From: Serinus canaria | Lineage: Eukaryota; Chordata; Aves; Passeriformes; Fringillidae | DNA length: 64,000 bases | Direction of reading: 5' to 3' | NCBI RefSeq assembly: GCF_022539315.1 | Contig: NC_066323.1 | Location: 11,521,219 to 11,585,218 of the forward strand | Shown: piece by piece, positions 32,456-44,500 of the stretch | How positions within the stretch are numbered: the stretch's first letter is position 1 | Layout: each line of letters begins with the position of its first letter | The notes under the pieces: generated by a model | What the model was told of the DNA's origin: nothing | Seen by the model: only the letters and a program-made list of their open reading frames with translations | The model's database searches: none | Made by a program: the position numbers and the translations under genes

Positions 32456-35213
32456 TGTGGCTTCCTCCAGCCAAGCTCGGGGAGCAGCTAGCCGGCACTG
32501 CTTTGCTCCCGTGGCTGCAGGGAAGAGCCGCAGAGAAGGGTTGTGAGGCTGCAGTGTGCAAAGAGTGCATCTGCTTGGGCTGGTGCTGCTCACTCACAGG
32601 GCTGGATAAGCACTGCTAGCTGCTGCCAGTGATCCTGGGAGCAGTTTGAAAGCCAGAAGGAGCCCCAGCTTCACTTCCAGCTGTAGATTTTACACTTTCC
32701 TAGCCACAGGCGCTTTGTCCCTCCCACCTTGGTGTTAAAAATGGGTAAGTTGGTCAGACCCTTTTGACACCATACCTCAGCATAACTCAGAGATTCATGC
32801 CCCAGACTCTTTCCATGAAAGAAACTTCTGTTTCTTTCTTTTGTCTTTCAGCCCAGCCTTGAGGTTTGTTCCCTCCTGGGCATGCAGTTCAGACTGAAGA
32901 CATGCAGGCTGGGCTGGGTGAAGACACTGCAATGTCATAATGGAAGTGAATTCTCCCCTAAGGAGCTGCTGGCTGACAAGGTGTGTCTGCCAGACCACAA
33001 CACGGCCCATCACCATTTAGTCTGGCCTGTTAAGGAGAACTTTAAATAGATATATTTGTCTTTGATCACCACTAGCATCCCCTGTTACTAGCACAGGCAC
33101 AGTGAAATTAATCTGGAAGCAAGCAGCTCTATTACAAAGCACAATTAATCCAGGACCTGTTGTGCCTCTGGGCCATCAAAGCCTCTTCTGTTTCCAGCAC
33201 ATTATACCTTGTTCTCAGACTGATCATAATTGGCTTATTAATTAATTAATACTTCAGAGACACTGTGAAGCTGCTAAGCATCACATAAAACCAACAAATA
33301 TTTATATCTTATTAAAATAGGATATTTTGTAAGTAGAATTAAATTCCTTTACTGCCTCACAGTTTTAAGCTTAGCTGACAGCTAGTCTTACAATACATTT
33401 AAAAATGTGAACATTTAGAAAAGGGTAATTATGCAAATAGACTAATGAGATCCATGCCCACAGCAGCAGCTCCTCCTCGTGTTCTTGGCAAGAGGTTACC
33501 AGCACCTTCCGAGCTGGATGCACATTGGACATGTCTGCAAAAAGAGCTTTACACTGTGATACCTTCCAGAGGATGGCTTTAATTACATGAAATTATTCTG
33601 ACACATGGATCCAGTTTTGTTCTGCTGCTTATGTGAGACACTGCCTGCAAGGGTACCTTGGTGAAAAATCACTCTGGCACTGCTTGAGCTGCCTGCCCTT
33701 TGGTGGGCTGTGAGCCTGTTCAACATGCACCTCCTCAGCGGGGCCTCCCCAGAGCATGGGAGGAGGGCCAAGAAGAGATTGTACTACGTGCCTGCAGTCT
33801 GGTCCCACTGGAGGAGTATGTTATTGGTTGACACTTATTAATTTCATCTCATTAATTTGCATCAGATAGTAATTTCCTCTCTGCTTTCTTAAGAAGTATT
33901 GGGAATGTGATTATTCTCCTCTTGCAATGAATTTCTTCTTTCATTCATTATGGCATAATTATCTCTGTGGTGTTGAAATATCTGGTGTACTAATAGCTAC
34001 TAATGATACTGGGAGTTGATATGGGGTGTATGATTTGTCCTGGCCACTGGAAAAGATTAACACTTTGAGCTTGGCATCACATACACTGAAGTGCTGAAGT
34101 CTGTTATTTATTTTGCAATATGAATTAAATAGTACAATGTCTCATATAATCAACATTCATGTTTATGTGGTTATTCCTTTATGATTTCAATGGTCTTTAG
34201 GCTTGGAATTGAGATCTAGCCTGCCAGGGTTTAGGGAAGTCCCTAAAGACATGTGACCTTTGCAGCTCTGATCTGTGGTCTGATGGATTTTGCAGAAGGT
34301 AGGAGATATTTGACAAGCACCAAAATCAGCAAGACTTAATTTCAACAGAAGGAGCATTATCCTAACATTTACAAGATGAAAGGTTTATTGACTAGATTAA
34401 GAATATTTATTAACTGTGCTGAGCATGACATAATTGAACAGCCCTGTGCACATTCTCCTCATGTCCTCAGGGTAATTAAAAGCACTCAGGCTGCTGCTGA
34501 GTTTTGCCTTGAATTAGCAGCCTCCTTTGGGGCTACACGTGCCACAGCAGTGCCCAGGTGTCTTCCTCAGAGGGAAGGAGCTGAGTAGGAAGTAGGAACA
34601 CCCATCACACTCTGCCTCCCCAAAACCACCTGGGTATCTCTCCTGACAGAAAGGTTGACAAGGAAGGAGAAGAAATGACAAGCTAGTTAACTGTAGATAT
34701 CCAGAACCACTCCAGGCCAGGACATGGCAGAGAGAAGAGCAGCTCCTTTCCTTCTCTTGCCTCCTCCCATGCATGGCACAATAGGTTCTGTACAGTAAGT
34801 ATGAGGAGGTTGGGACACATTTTGTCCCTGAACTAAGTTTATGCCTTGCAGTGTCTTGATGTTTTGGGCTAACACTGGCCTCTCTCTGTGTGCTTGAGCT
34901 GAACTGCTGCAACAGCAGAATCCAAAAACTGATAAAATACATATTCTGTCAAATAACTCAATTTACTTATGTATACATTTTCACTTTCTACTCCTAAGAG
35001 TACATAACTGCTACTTGTTTTTAATGTGGATAAGAAAGTCTTATTACACAATGACAATGTCCAAAAGCTTAAGGAACTGTGAATTATTCAAGCCACAGTT
35101 TTTCTCCCTCCTGCTGCAAACTACACAAATAAATAGTAAATAATTTGCTGTCAGAACAGATAGAGACACCTCCCTTTCAGAGAACCTTAGCATTTCTATC
35201 TCCAGGGCTGCAC

Positions 35214-35345
35214 CTGAGAACATCCCTTCATTCACAGTACAGCTTCCATCAATCAGCACAGCATCACAGGGGAGACAGAACCTTTTTCCACATAAAAGAA
35301 ATGTGTCTCCAGGGAGTAAGTAACAAGATTCCTGTAGGCCATACA
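35214..35345 (-). pseudogene. fossil P5B ATPase exon (ATP13A5-like relic, A-domain exon)
   Basis: The minus strand reads YLLPGDTFLLCGKRFCLPCD and then AVLIDGSCTVNEGMFSG, matching ATP13A4 exon 62427-62558 ([35 protein letters not shown]). Length is 132 bases as in the live exon and the donor is kept. The acceptor AG is gone, and the TGE-type actuator motif begins SG rather than TG. Confidence 0.82.
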
Positions 35346-38300
35346 TACAAAAATGAACTTTACTTGTGCACAAGTTTTGGGCAGTTAAAGTAAATCTCAA
35401 GACATACACAGTATCAGTAATCTTCTCCACTGTATCATTTTAAACCAGTGCTTCTTAGAAATAATACTGACTAAAAAACAACAGCTCAAAGATCAGTCCT
35501 TTAAACCTCTCTCTCCAAGTGAACATGGGTGAGGAACTGAGGCTGGGAAAGAGAGCACATACCTGGATGGGAGCCATGTGTCTAGGCTCCTTAAAAACCA
35601 CTCACAAACTGCTTGACAAGATTTTTGTGTAATCAGCCTATAGCAGAGCCAGGAAGCAGGTCTTGGAAGGCCAGAATTGTTATTTAGTTCTTTGTTTGTG
35701 AAATTAAATTTCCAAGCTGTTCCAGACTCTCAACACAAATTACTGGTTTCAACTGTTTAATGACAGATGCTGCAGATACAGATGCATCATTACTGCATCA
35801 TACAGGTTGTGTCCACAGTTCTTGCTGCCCTGCCCACCTCACCTCCCTCTGCCCCATTCCTCCTTTGCTGTGCAATTCCAGATACATTTCAACATGTCAG
35901 TTTATCATACAGGCTGGTGAGGAAAATAAGATGCAGGTGACTCACTCCTCTCTTGGTGCAGATGGTGACCTGAACTTTTGTTTTGCTCCTCAGTGAGGTG
36001 GTGCAGCTTGGGAGGCTGCTGTGGATGGGAAAGTGACTGCAATGAGACACCAGTAGTCAACAAGAAACAGGAAGTTACAGTTCTGTGCTAACAGCACAGA
36101 AACTGAACTCAGAGTTACCCAGGGAGGTGTCACATCACTTATTAGAAGTTAGGAGTTCATTGAGTTAACACAGAACAAGCTGTGGTGGGAACATGGATCC
36201 AATTTTCTGCTTAATTCCAATTCATTCCCCTATATCTCCCTTGACCTTCAAGGAGCAATTCCTGCTTCATGCCAGAGTCAGCACCCTTAAATGCAGCCTT
36301 GCTGGCTGCAGTCCCTTAGTAGAAGGTTTATTTGTGCTCAACAGTTGCAGGATATCAACAGAACCACCAAGTTGTAAAGATTGTCATTACAAAACTGCCA
36401 TTGCAAGAAGAAATACAGAAATTCTAATTTAGCTGGGTGTCTGAGCTTGGACAGTTATTGCAATCTAATTCATACAACTGGATCTCCTGAGATAATGATG
36501 AAGTTAATTGTCATTGCAAGTCTATTAGACAGAATGCCTTATCTTGATTTAAAAATTGCAATTGCAAAACCATGGACACCAGTACTCTAAATACAAAGGT
36601 ACACTGGCATCTCTGAGCATTTTTCCAGCATGGGAGTGCTACTCATCCTACAGATATTGGAGATACAAAAATGTGATGTGCAGCCAACACACCTGTGCAG
36701 GTAAAAGCCCCAGTTTTTCACATGGACTTTGCCAAGATCAGTGAGAGGCAGCAATAAAAGTTCTCCTGGGCAGCACTCCACAGACAGCACTTCAGCTTCT
36801 CAAGGAACCTCTCAAAAGGCTGAATCTTACCCTTGCTCAGTAATTCAGCTCAGGAACAATGATTTTAGCAGTGAATTTGGAGGCAACATAAGTTGTGCCT
36901 GGCTCTAAGCAGCACATGATCTTGACAAACAGGTCAGTGCACCTCAGAGCTGCCATCCCTTCACTCCCTCCACCACTTCTAATCACACCATGCCATTTTC
37001 AGGAATTGCAGTTCTCAGTGTTGACCTCTAAGCCTTATGTCTTCCTAAATATTAAGAAAACATTTATCAGGAGTCAGGAATGCCCTTGCCTGGCTGGTGA
37101 TGCTGTGCCGGGGGCAGCTCAGGACAGGGTTGTTCCTCCTGGCTAGGGAACAGCTTATCAGCTTACACGTGTCTGTAGCTAGAAAATGTTGGCAGACAAT
37201 TCTCTTTGGCAGCAACTGTGTTGGAAACCGAAAGTCAGGCTTTGTTTGTAACATGTTTGTAACTTTTTTTGTCATGACTGTAAGTCATGTGATTTCCCAG
37301 CAGAGCCATCTAACAGAGGCAGCATTTCTGACGATATGTAACTGCTACTCAGGACACAGTACCCAAACATGGTACAAGACTGAGTTAGCATGAAAGTCTT
37401 TGATATTTTATTATTTAAGGAAGTCACTGTAAATATGATATTTATTTGGAAAAAAGAAAACTAATGGTCTCTGAGGTCAGCAGTAATCAGCCTTAGACTA
37501 CTGCTAAAATAATAGTTTGATTTTCTTGTACTTGCATACTTTTAGCTACTCTACATTCTGTCAGCCTTAAAACAACATCTCTCACTTTTATATTTTATGA
37601 TAAAACAGGCCACAAGCCCCACAGATATCTGAGAGCATAATTTTTATTATTGTGGTACCAAACTAGCAGCAAAAGTTTTAGATGATGTTTTTTGGAGATT
37701 TACTCACTACTCGGATTCTCTGAAGTAGTGACAGACTATTCTGGAGAGCTAGTGGAACTAAAATAGCCAGTAAAATTGTTTTCTGCATAAAGATTGGAAC
37801 TGAAATGAATTATTCATCTGACAAATTTGGTTCCTCATTGAAAATTTAATGCATTCTTCAACATTCACTAGAACAAAGAGAAAGACACTAAATCAGGGTG
37901 CCAGCCCTTGGACACTGAAGTTGTATCTGGACTGAACTACCACAAGCTTATGAGGAGCAGTCTGCCTCCAGGCACTACCATTAGTATTTCAAACATGAGG
38001 TTTCAGCCTCGGATGGAAGTGCAAAGTTCAAATTAAATGAACTTTTCAGAGTGCCACACTGGAGTTCTCTTCAAAACCTCTCTCCAGAGGGCATTGAAAG
38101 GTTGGTAACATCAAAACTAGCCCATTTCAAGAGCCCTGGAATTTTTATGAATTTTTTAGGGTTTCAAACACTCTTCAATAAAAGTTCAGGCACATACTAG
38201 TTTAGAGTCCCATCATTCATAGGTGTCTCCCATTTTAAGGACACTCATGTAGCATCCACAGCCCAGTGAAGTGAACAGAGATGGCATGACAATATCCTGT

Positions 38301-41300
38301 ATACAGAAACACATGCCTGGAATTTCTATGTGCAAACTCAGCAAGTAACTATCCATAACTGTTCCCCCTCTTATCCACAAGATGTATTTGTTTTGTCCTC
38401 TGTAGAGGAAGATCAGTCCTGCAGTATTTCCTTATTTTTGCAGGAAAAAACATCCTGTGTCTTTCTCGTGGGAAAAAAGGAAGTTATGAGGTGAAAAAAA
38501 CAATTAAAAGTAGCAATTTTGCAAATATTGCCCTCTGTTCTAAAACACACTTGTGCTTTACTCTGCTCTTGAGGCCACAAGCAAGCCCAGCAGCAGCATT
38601 TCTCTGGTGATTTTTAGGTTTTGGACTACTAAAACAAGGCTGTTAAAGAGGAACAAGTGTTCCTTAGCCAGACTAAAATAAAGATCATTAGCAGGAGCCT
38701 CCATGAAAGGGCAGTTATGATTTGGCTGTGGTTCCAGCAGCTGCAAAAAGCACAAGCACTCCAGGTCTGTGTTGCTGCTCAGTCAGGAAGCATGCTGTCC
38801 CTGTCCACAGGAAAAGTTCTGTCAGGAATGAGGGCCAACAGGAGAGGAGAAGAACATCAGTGTTTGACAGTACTGCTCCCCAAGAAGTGACACAGCCACC
38901 ATAAGGGAAATATTTAGCTGTTACAAGCATGCAGCACCTCCTTAGCTTCCTATCATTCCCTGCAACCTTCTGCCAGGAATGTGTGCTAATAGCCAAAGAG
39001 GTTCACCAGCTCTCCACCATGGATTATGTCTGTGAAGCGTCAGTCACCCCATCCCATAGCACCCAGGTGAAATCTTCATAACTGTCCCCACAGGTGCTGG
39101 CCTGACTCACTGACCTCTTTGAAAAGGAGCAGAGGTGATTACAGTGCTTAGAGTGGCAGAGGTTAAACATTACCTGGTATCTGAATTCTGCTCTCCTGCA
39201 GGTAAGGCTGTATTTCAGCAGCAGGCAAGCAGTTCTTTATCTCCTCAACCCAACAATTACCCCAGGCTTATCAAGACTCGATATTTTATATTGTCAGTGA
39301 TATCTAAACATAAATCACATGCCTGGTCTGCAGTGCTACTGCTGCTGTCACTGTATCACATGCAGCAACATATTAGTTTTGTAACAGGACAGTGAATTTT
39401 GTCTTCAGAAAAATGTTACAGTACCTAGAAGACAGGATGTCAGGAGAACCTCCACTAAACCGGCTCTTTGGTGCCTCCAGCTGTAATGAATGCAGAGGGC
39501 ATGCAGAGAGCATTTAGCCTTCCCCTTCCAGTGGCTTTGGCTGTGAATGGGAACCCATGAAAACTTTGGAGACACTTCTAGGAATTAATATGAAATATTT
39601 CTAGTTTGTGCCAAGTTGTGTGGCTTTGTGACAGGCATTTGCCATTAGGTAAACTACTGTAGGTGGGAAGGTATTTACTCCATTTGCTTATGTCAAACTT
39701 GTCAAAAACAGATGATAAAATTGCTTTGAGTCAAATAAATGTTTTTTTCAAGTTGAAATATTGTTTGATTAAGTTTTTGGGTATTTTCTTTTTCTACTTA
39801 GCTATTATTTCTTTATTTTCTTAGTTATTTTTAGGTTCAGGCTAGATTATTTTCAGATTCTACTCTGGTGCAGGTATGTTGACTCAAAATAATTAATGAT
39901 TTCCTCTGATTTGCTCTATGTTTCCCAAGCTGGTTTTTAAATCTAAAAACCAAATAAGTCTTTCCCATGATCCCCAGCTTGCCTGTTTCCTGGCTTTGTG
40001 TGGCAGTGCTCTGGCACACAATGGTGGGAAAATACAATTTTAATATAGTAATAAAGTGCTTCTCAGCTCCACCCAGTAAAAACATTGGTTAGCTCCAACA
40101 GTGGAAAACAAACTCTGAAGTCAACTCAAAAGGCACAGCTCCCCTGCACACCTTATCCAAGGAAGGAAGTGTTCCTCTTGGTCCAAAGCCCTTCTGATTG
40201 ACTATCTTGTTGTTTTATCCAGCTGGGGACAAAAATTGCCAAATACAGTGAGGAGAAAGGCAGATTAACATCAGTGGGCTAAGAGAATATGTGCAGGTAG
40301 AAGGTGCTTTTTTTCTTAGCAGGTAACACTTGTGGGAATGTGCAGTGCTGTTGCATTTATGTATGGCAAATACAGCAGAGCAAAGGGAGAAAAGTTCTCC
40401 ATCAAAGGATTATAGATGAGGGATATGAGCTGATGATTGAATTGCCTCTACAATTATGGAGAAACTAGAGACTAAACCTCAGATGATTCCACTTAAGAGC
40501 ATGCCACAGAATTTTTTAAAAATTATTTTGAGGTCTAGCTAGCTCCACAGCTTTTATTTCAGGCCTTAGGTCCTGGAGGTTAATAACCTACTCAATATTT
40601 GCTTCTTTTGGCACTGGTAAAACTGATGCCAGGAGGCAGCCCAGCTGTGCAGAACCTGCCCTGGTAAAGAAAACTCACATCACAAGGGACAGCATGTCCT
40701 TGAAGGATCATAATTTGTAATTAATATATTCTATTCTACAGTTTAATGGATATCCTGAAAAAAATAGCTCCTGCCAAAAAAAATAATGAAATCATTCTAC
40801 TTAGCAGGTCAACCATTTTTTACCCATAAAATGCAAATATCACTTGCTAAAAGCTAAGAGGGCAAACAGGTTTCCTGGTAGCAGTGAGCTAGCAAGGGAG
40901 TGCTTCTTGCTCCCATCATGGGAAAAGCACAACGGTGCTGGGAGTGGACACTTCCAGAAAGCTTTGGCTGTTTGCAGATCATTTCAGCTTTGGAAGCCAA
41001 GTATTGCCAGAAGGGTTAAAACCTCCAAAAAAAAGCAAGACACTGAGTAGCAGTATCTGAAACTCCACGAGGAATCCCAGGGATGCCTCTGCTCAGCAGC
41101 CTCTATCAGAAGTTCTAATTGTTTTCCCAAAGGGGAACTGCCCAGGGGAGTGCTGCTATTGCAATTAGCTACTTTTCATCTGGAGCATCTCCCACCCTTA
41201 GGGACTGCATAATGCAGTTCAACAGAGACACAGCAGTAGGGTGTTTCAACCACAAATACTTTACCAATACTCAGCAAGGTGTTTGATTTACAGCTGGCAG

Positions 41301-41510
41301 CCATTTGTATATGGGCAAAGGGATGGAGGAAACATCATTGTGGCTTTATGCTACTGCAGAAGATTTTGTGCTTCCAGTTAATTTAGATGTAAGCCAGAGC
41401 TGGTTACTCCTAGAATGGGAGAGCAGTAATGAGTCAGCCCTTTCTCAAGTCACTGAGTCCTTTTAAGATCAAATTCAACTGTCCTGGACATGTGTCCACT
41501 GCAGTTTCCT
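35346..41510. other. intergenic region with the ATP13A4 3' UTR at its right end
   Basis: No protein exon was recognised, and N-terminal exons of the ATP13A relic were not found. The last kilobase left of 41511 is likely ATP13A4 3' UTR. A minus-strand AATAAA (TTTATT at about 40553-40558) is a possible polyadenylation signal. Otherwise unassigned. Confidence 0.45.
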
Positions 41511-44500
41511 TCAGAGCGAGTCCTCACTGCTGTCAAATGTTGGATTGCTATGGCCTCCCATATTTCCTTCTACTGTTACTGCCACAGAATCTGAGAAGAA
41601 GGTTTCATTCAGAGGTGGCCAGGCTGAGTCCTGCTCCAACACGTGCTGCAGCCTCTTGTAGTGGCTCTTGGAGTGGTACTGGAATGTCTTTTTCAGAAGC
41701 AGCCACAGGGGTCTGTTCTCAATGACAGCTTCCTGTAAAGGTAAAAGCAAAAAGAGGGTTTAAGAGGACCTGGACAGCCATTGACTCTTCATCCAGAGTA
41801 CAAACGTGGGGCAAACAGTGGAGACCCAGATCTCCCACCTGCCCTGCTCATCCATGTCCCTTAAACAGCCTTTTATTGACCACATTTCATACCAGCTCCA
41901 CCAGAGAACTGTGACCAGTTCCTCCTGAGAGTCTTCAGGATCTGAGCAGAGAACACCACAGACTGCCCATATTTTTCTAACCTGGGGCAGGGTTCCCACT
42001 CACCAGAGGAAAGAAAAGGTGGCTGTGCCTTGCATTCCCTTATCATTCAGATGGAGTGCTTTAAGAAAAGGGAGCAAGGGTGAGGTAGCAGCAATTACTC
42101 CTGTTTTACTAGATATTCCCAAATTGAGCTGGGGAGGAGAGAGAAAGAGCAAGAGTTGACAATTTTATCCCTCCAGTAGTGCTGACCAGCACATCCAAGG
42201 ATGCACACTCACCTCGACAAGGAAGGACACAGCCAGTGTGACTGCAAGCATTCCCACCATGGAGATTCGCCATGAGGTAGGGGTGCAAACAAGCTGGGGA
42301 AAAAGCAGGAGAAGCTATTCAGCAATGAATGCACAGTCAACACTGGTGGGCACTTGTGCAATTGAAGACAGAATCATTTAGGCTGGGAAAAATCCTACAG
42401 GTCATTAGGCCAAACCAGAAGCCTGGCCAAGTCCACTGCAGTGCCACAACTGCACTTCTTTTAAATACTTCCAGAGATGGTGGCTCAACCACTTCCCTGA
42501 GCAGTCTGTTCCAGTCTGCAACCCTTTCAGTTAAAATTTTTTCTTAATCTCTAGTCTAAACTTTCCTTGGCACAACCTGAGGCCATTTCCTCTCTATCAC
42601 TTGTTACATGGGAGAAAAAAAGTGACACCCACCTTGCTACAACCTCCTGTCAGGTAACTGTAGAATTAAGATCTCCCCTGTGCATCCTTTCCCTAAGACT
42701 AAACAAACACAGCTCCCTCAGCCACTCCTTACATGACTTATTTTCCAGATCTTCAGCAGCTTCATGTCATAAAAAGCCAAACTCCCAAACTGGCTTACCC
42801 TGCTGATGAGCTAATACTGCTATTTGTCTTGAGGAATTACTGATAAGGATGCTTTTGAATCTATGATGCATTAGAGAAAACCATTCTTTAGAACAGCAAG
42901 AGGGAAAAAAATCTAACTGCCTTTTTACTTTCTAATATTAATAAATAGTTCAAACTGAGTATTTCAGCCCCAAACCCAGTTCCAGCTTCCCAGAGATGGG
43001 GCTGGCTTTCTTTCTGCTTTTGGAGATGCAGCTCAGATCCACAGTTTGGATCAGCAGTTTCTCCAGGGCTAGGCTATTGCAGAGGTTTTTATTGCTACTC
43101 CCTCATTTTCTCTTCTCAGTGATTCCAGTGAATTCCCTCCAGACTTCTTGCACTGGGAGTTTTGCAGTTCTCCCCAAATGGGTTTTATCCCCTGGCAGCT
43201 GCAGTGCTGTAGAATGTCCTGTGCCACCACAGTCCACAGCAGGACGATGACTTGCTTTAAAGTGCCATCTCGTGGCAGGTTCTCTAACTGGGTTTGCCTG
43301 CTGAGACGAGCTCTGCAGATAGTTACAGGCAAGAGTGATAAGTGGACTGTTTGACATGTGAAATTGAGACTCCGACCCTTTGACTATCTTTCTTTTTACA
43401 AATTCCATTAATCCCATGTCTAAACTGACTTGCTAACTGACATGCAAACATACAGGACTGGAAGCTGCATTCTGTTCAGCACTTGTGACTCAAAGCCACT
43501 GCTCTGATTGCAAATGTACGGAAAAAAATAGCTGCGTGGTGCTTTTCATGTTTTGTTCCTCACAGCAAGACTGTGAGAGTGTCACAGTAGAGGAGGTTAA
43601 CATCTCCCAGCCTCAACATACTAATTGTCAGCTCTACTGACAGCCCTGTCCTTCAGCTGATGTAGATCTTATCCTGCTCTCACGTTTGCACAAGACAACT
43701 CCCAGCTTGCATTCTGCCAGACAACATAAGTCAAGCCTTATTGGTATTTATTAATCAAGACTCAAGACAGATCCTCTCTTGCCATGGCAGCTCAACTATT
43801 CTTTCCCTACAATTGTTCTAAACCCAAATCCTGCTTTGGGAAACTGCAGACTACCTAAAATTTAAACAGGGAGCCTGAAAAATTGGGGACTGGAACTGAG
43901 AGCTGCTCTGAGTGCCAACTGGCAGATTTTGGCAAGAGGACCTTTGTTCTGAGTAGCACAGCTTGAGAAACACAAGAACATGGTACTTTATTTTAAAATC
44001 ACAGAGCCCAGCCCTGTTCTGCTCCTGGCCTCACAAGCCACCAACATACCACACAAAAGCTTAGTGATGTTATCTTCTGTTGCTTGGACAATGTGCTGAA
44101 ACAATCAAAATTACATGTGTAGCTGTCCCGCTGAATGCACAGATACTGCTTTGGAGTCACTGTATTTCCAGAAGTTTCTACAATCCCATCATCTAAACTC
44201 CACCTCTTTAAATATCATTTGTTTTTAGAGAAGCCACGCCTCCCTGCAAAAGTCTGTGCCTAAAACAATCCCAGTGTGCTTATAATGGACTGGCAGTAGG
44301 AATAAAATCCCCTTTGGAACAATACTCACATCCATCTTGGAGTAGAGATCATCAATGTCAGCAAACATCAAGAAGAGGCAAATGCCCAGCTGCCCTATGA
44401 GCACCAGTATGAACACATCTGAAGGGATAAGAACAAAGAAAGAAACCCACAGGTTTATGAGCATTCTCAGCTGTTTGCCTTTACTCTAGAAGATTGTAAT

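Larger units (their letters stand above)
28366..35213. other. gene-poor region inside the ATP13A relic
   Basis: In a living P5B ATPase gene this interval would hold the phosphorylation-site and nucleotide-binding exons. None was recognised on the minus strand. It holds a CR1 element (about 30333-30830) and an LTR (about 31850-32455); the remainder is unassigned AT-rich sequence. Confidence 0.5.

Noticed and set aside
31880..32491. 203-codon frame in the LTR at about 32 kb
   Set aside because: Pro/Leu-rich translation of a pyrimidine-rich LTR; no retroviral protein motif.
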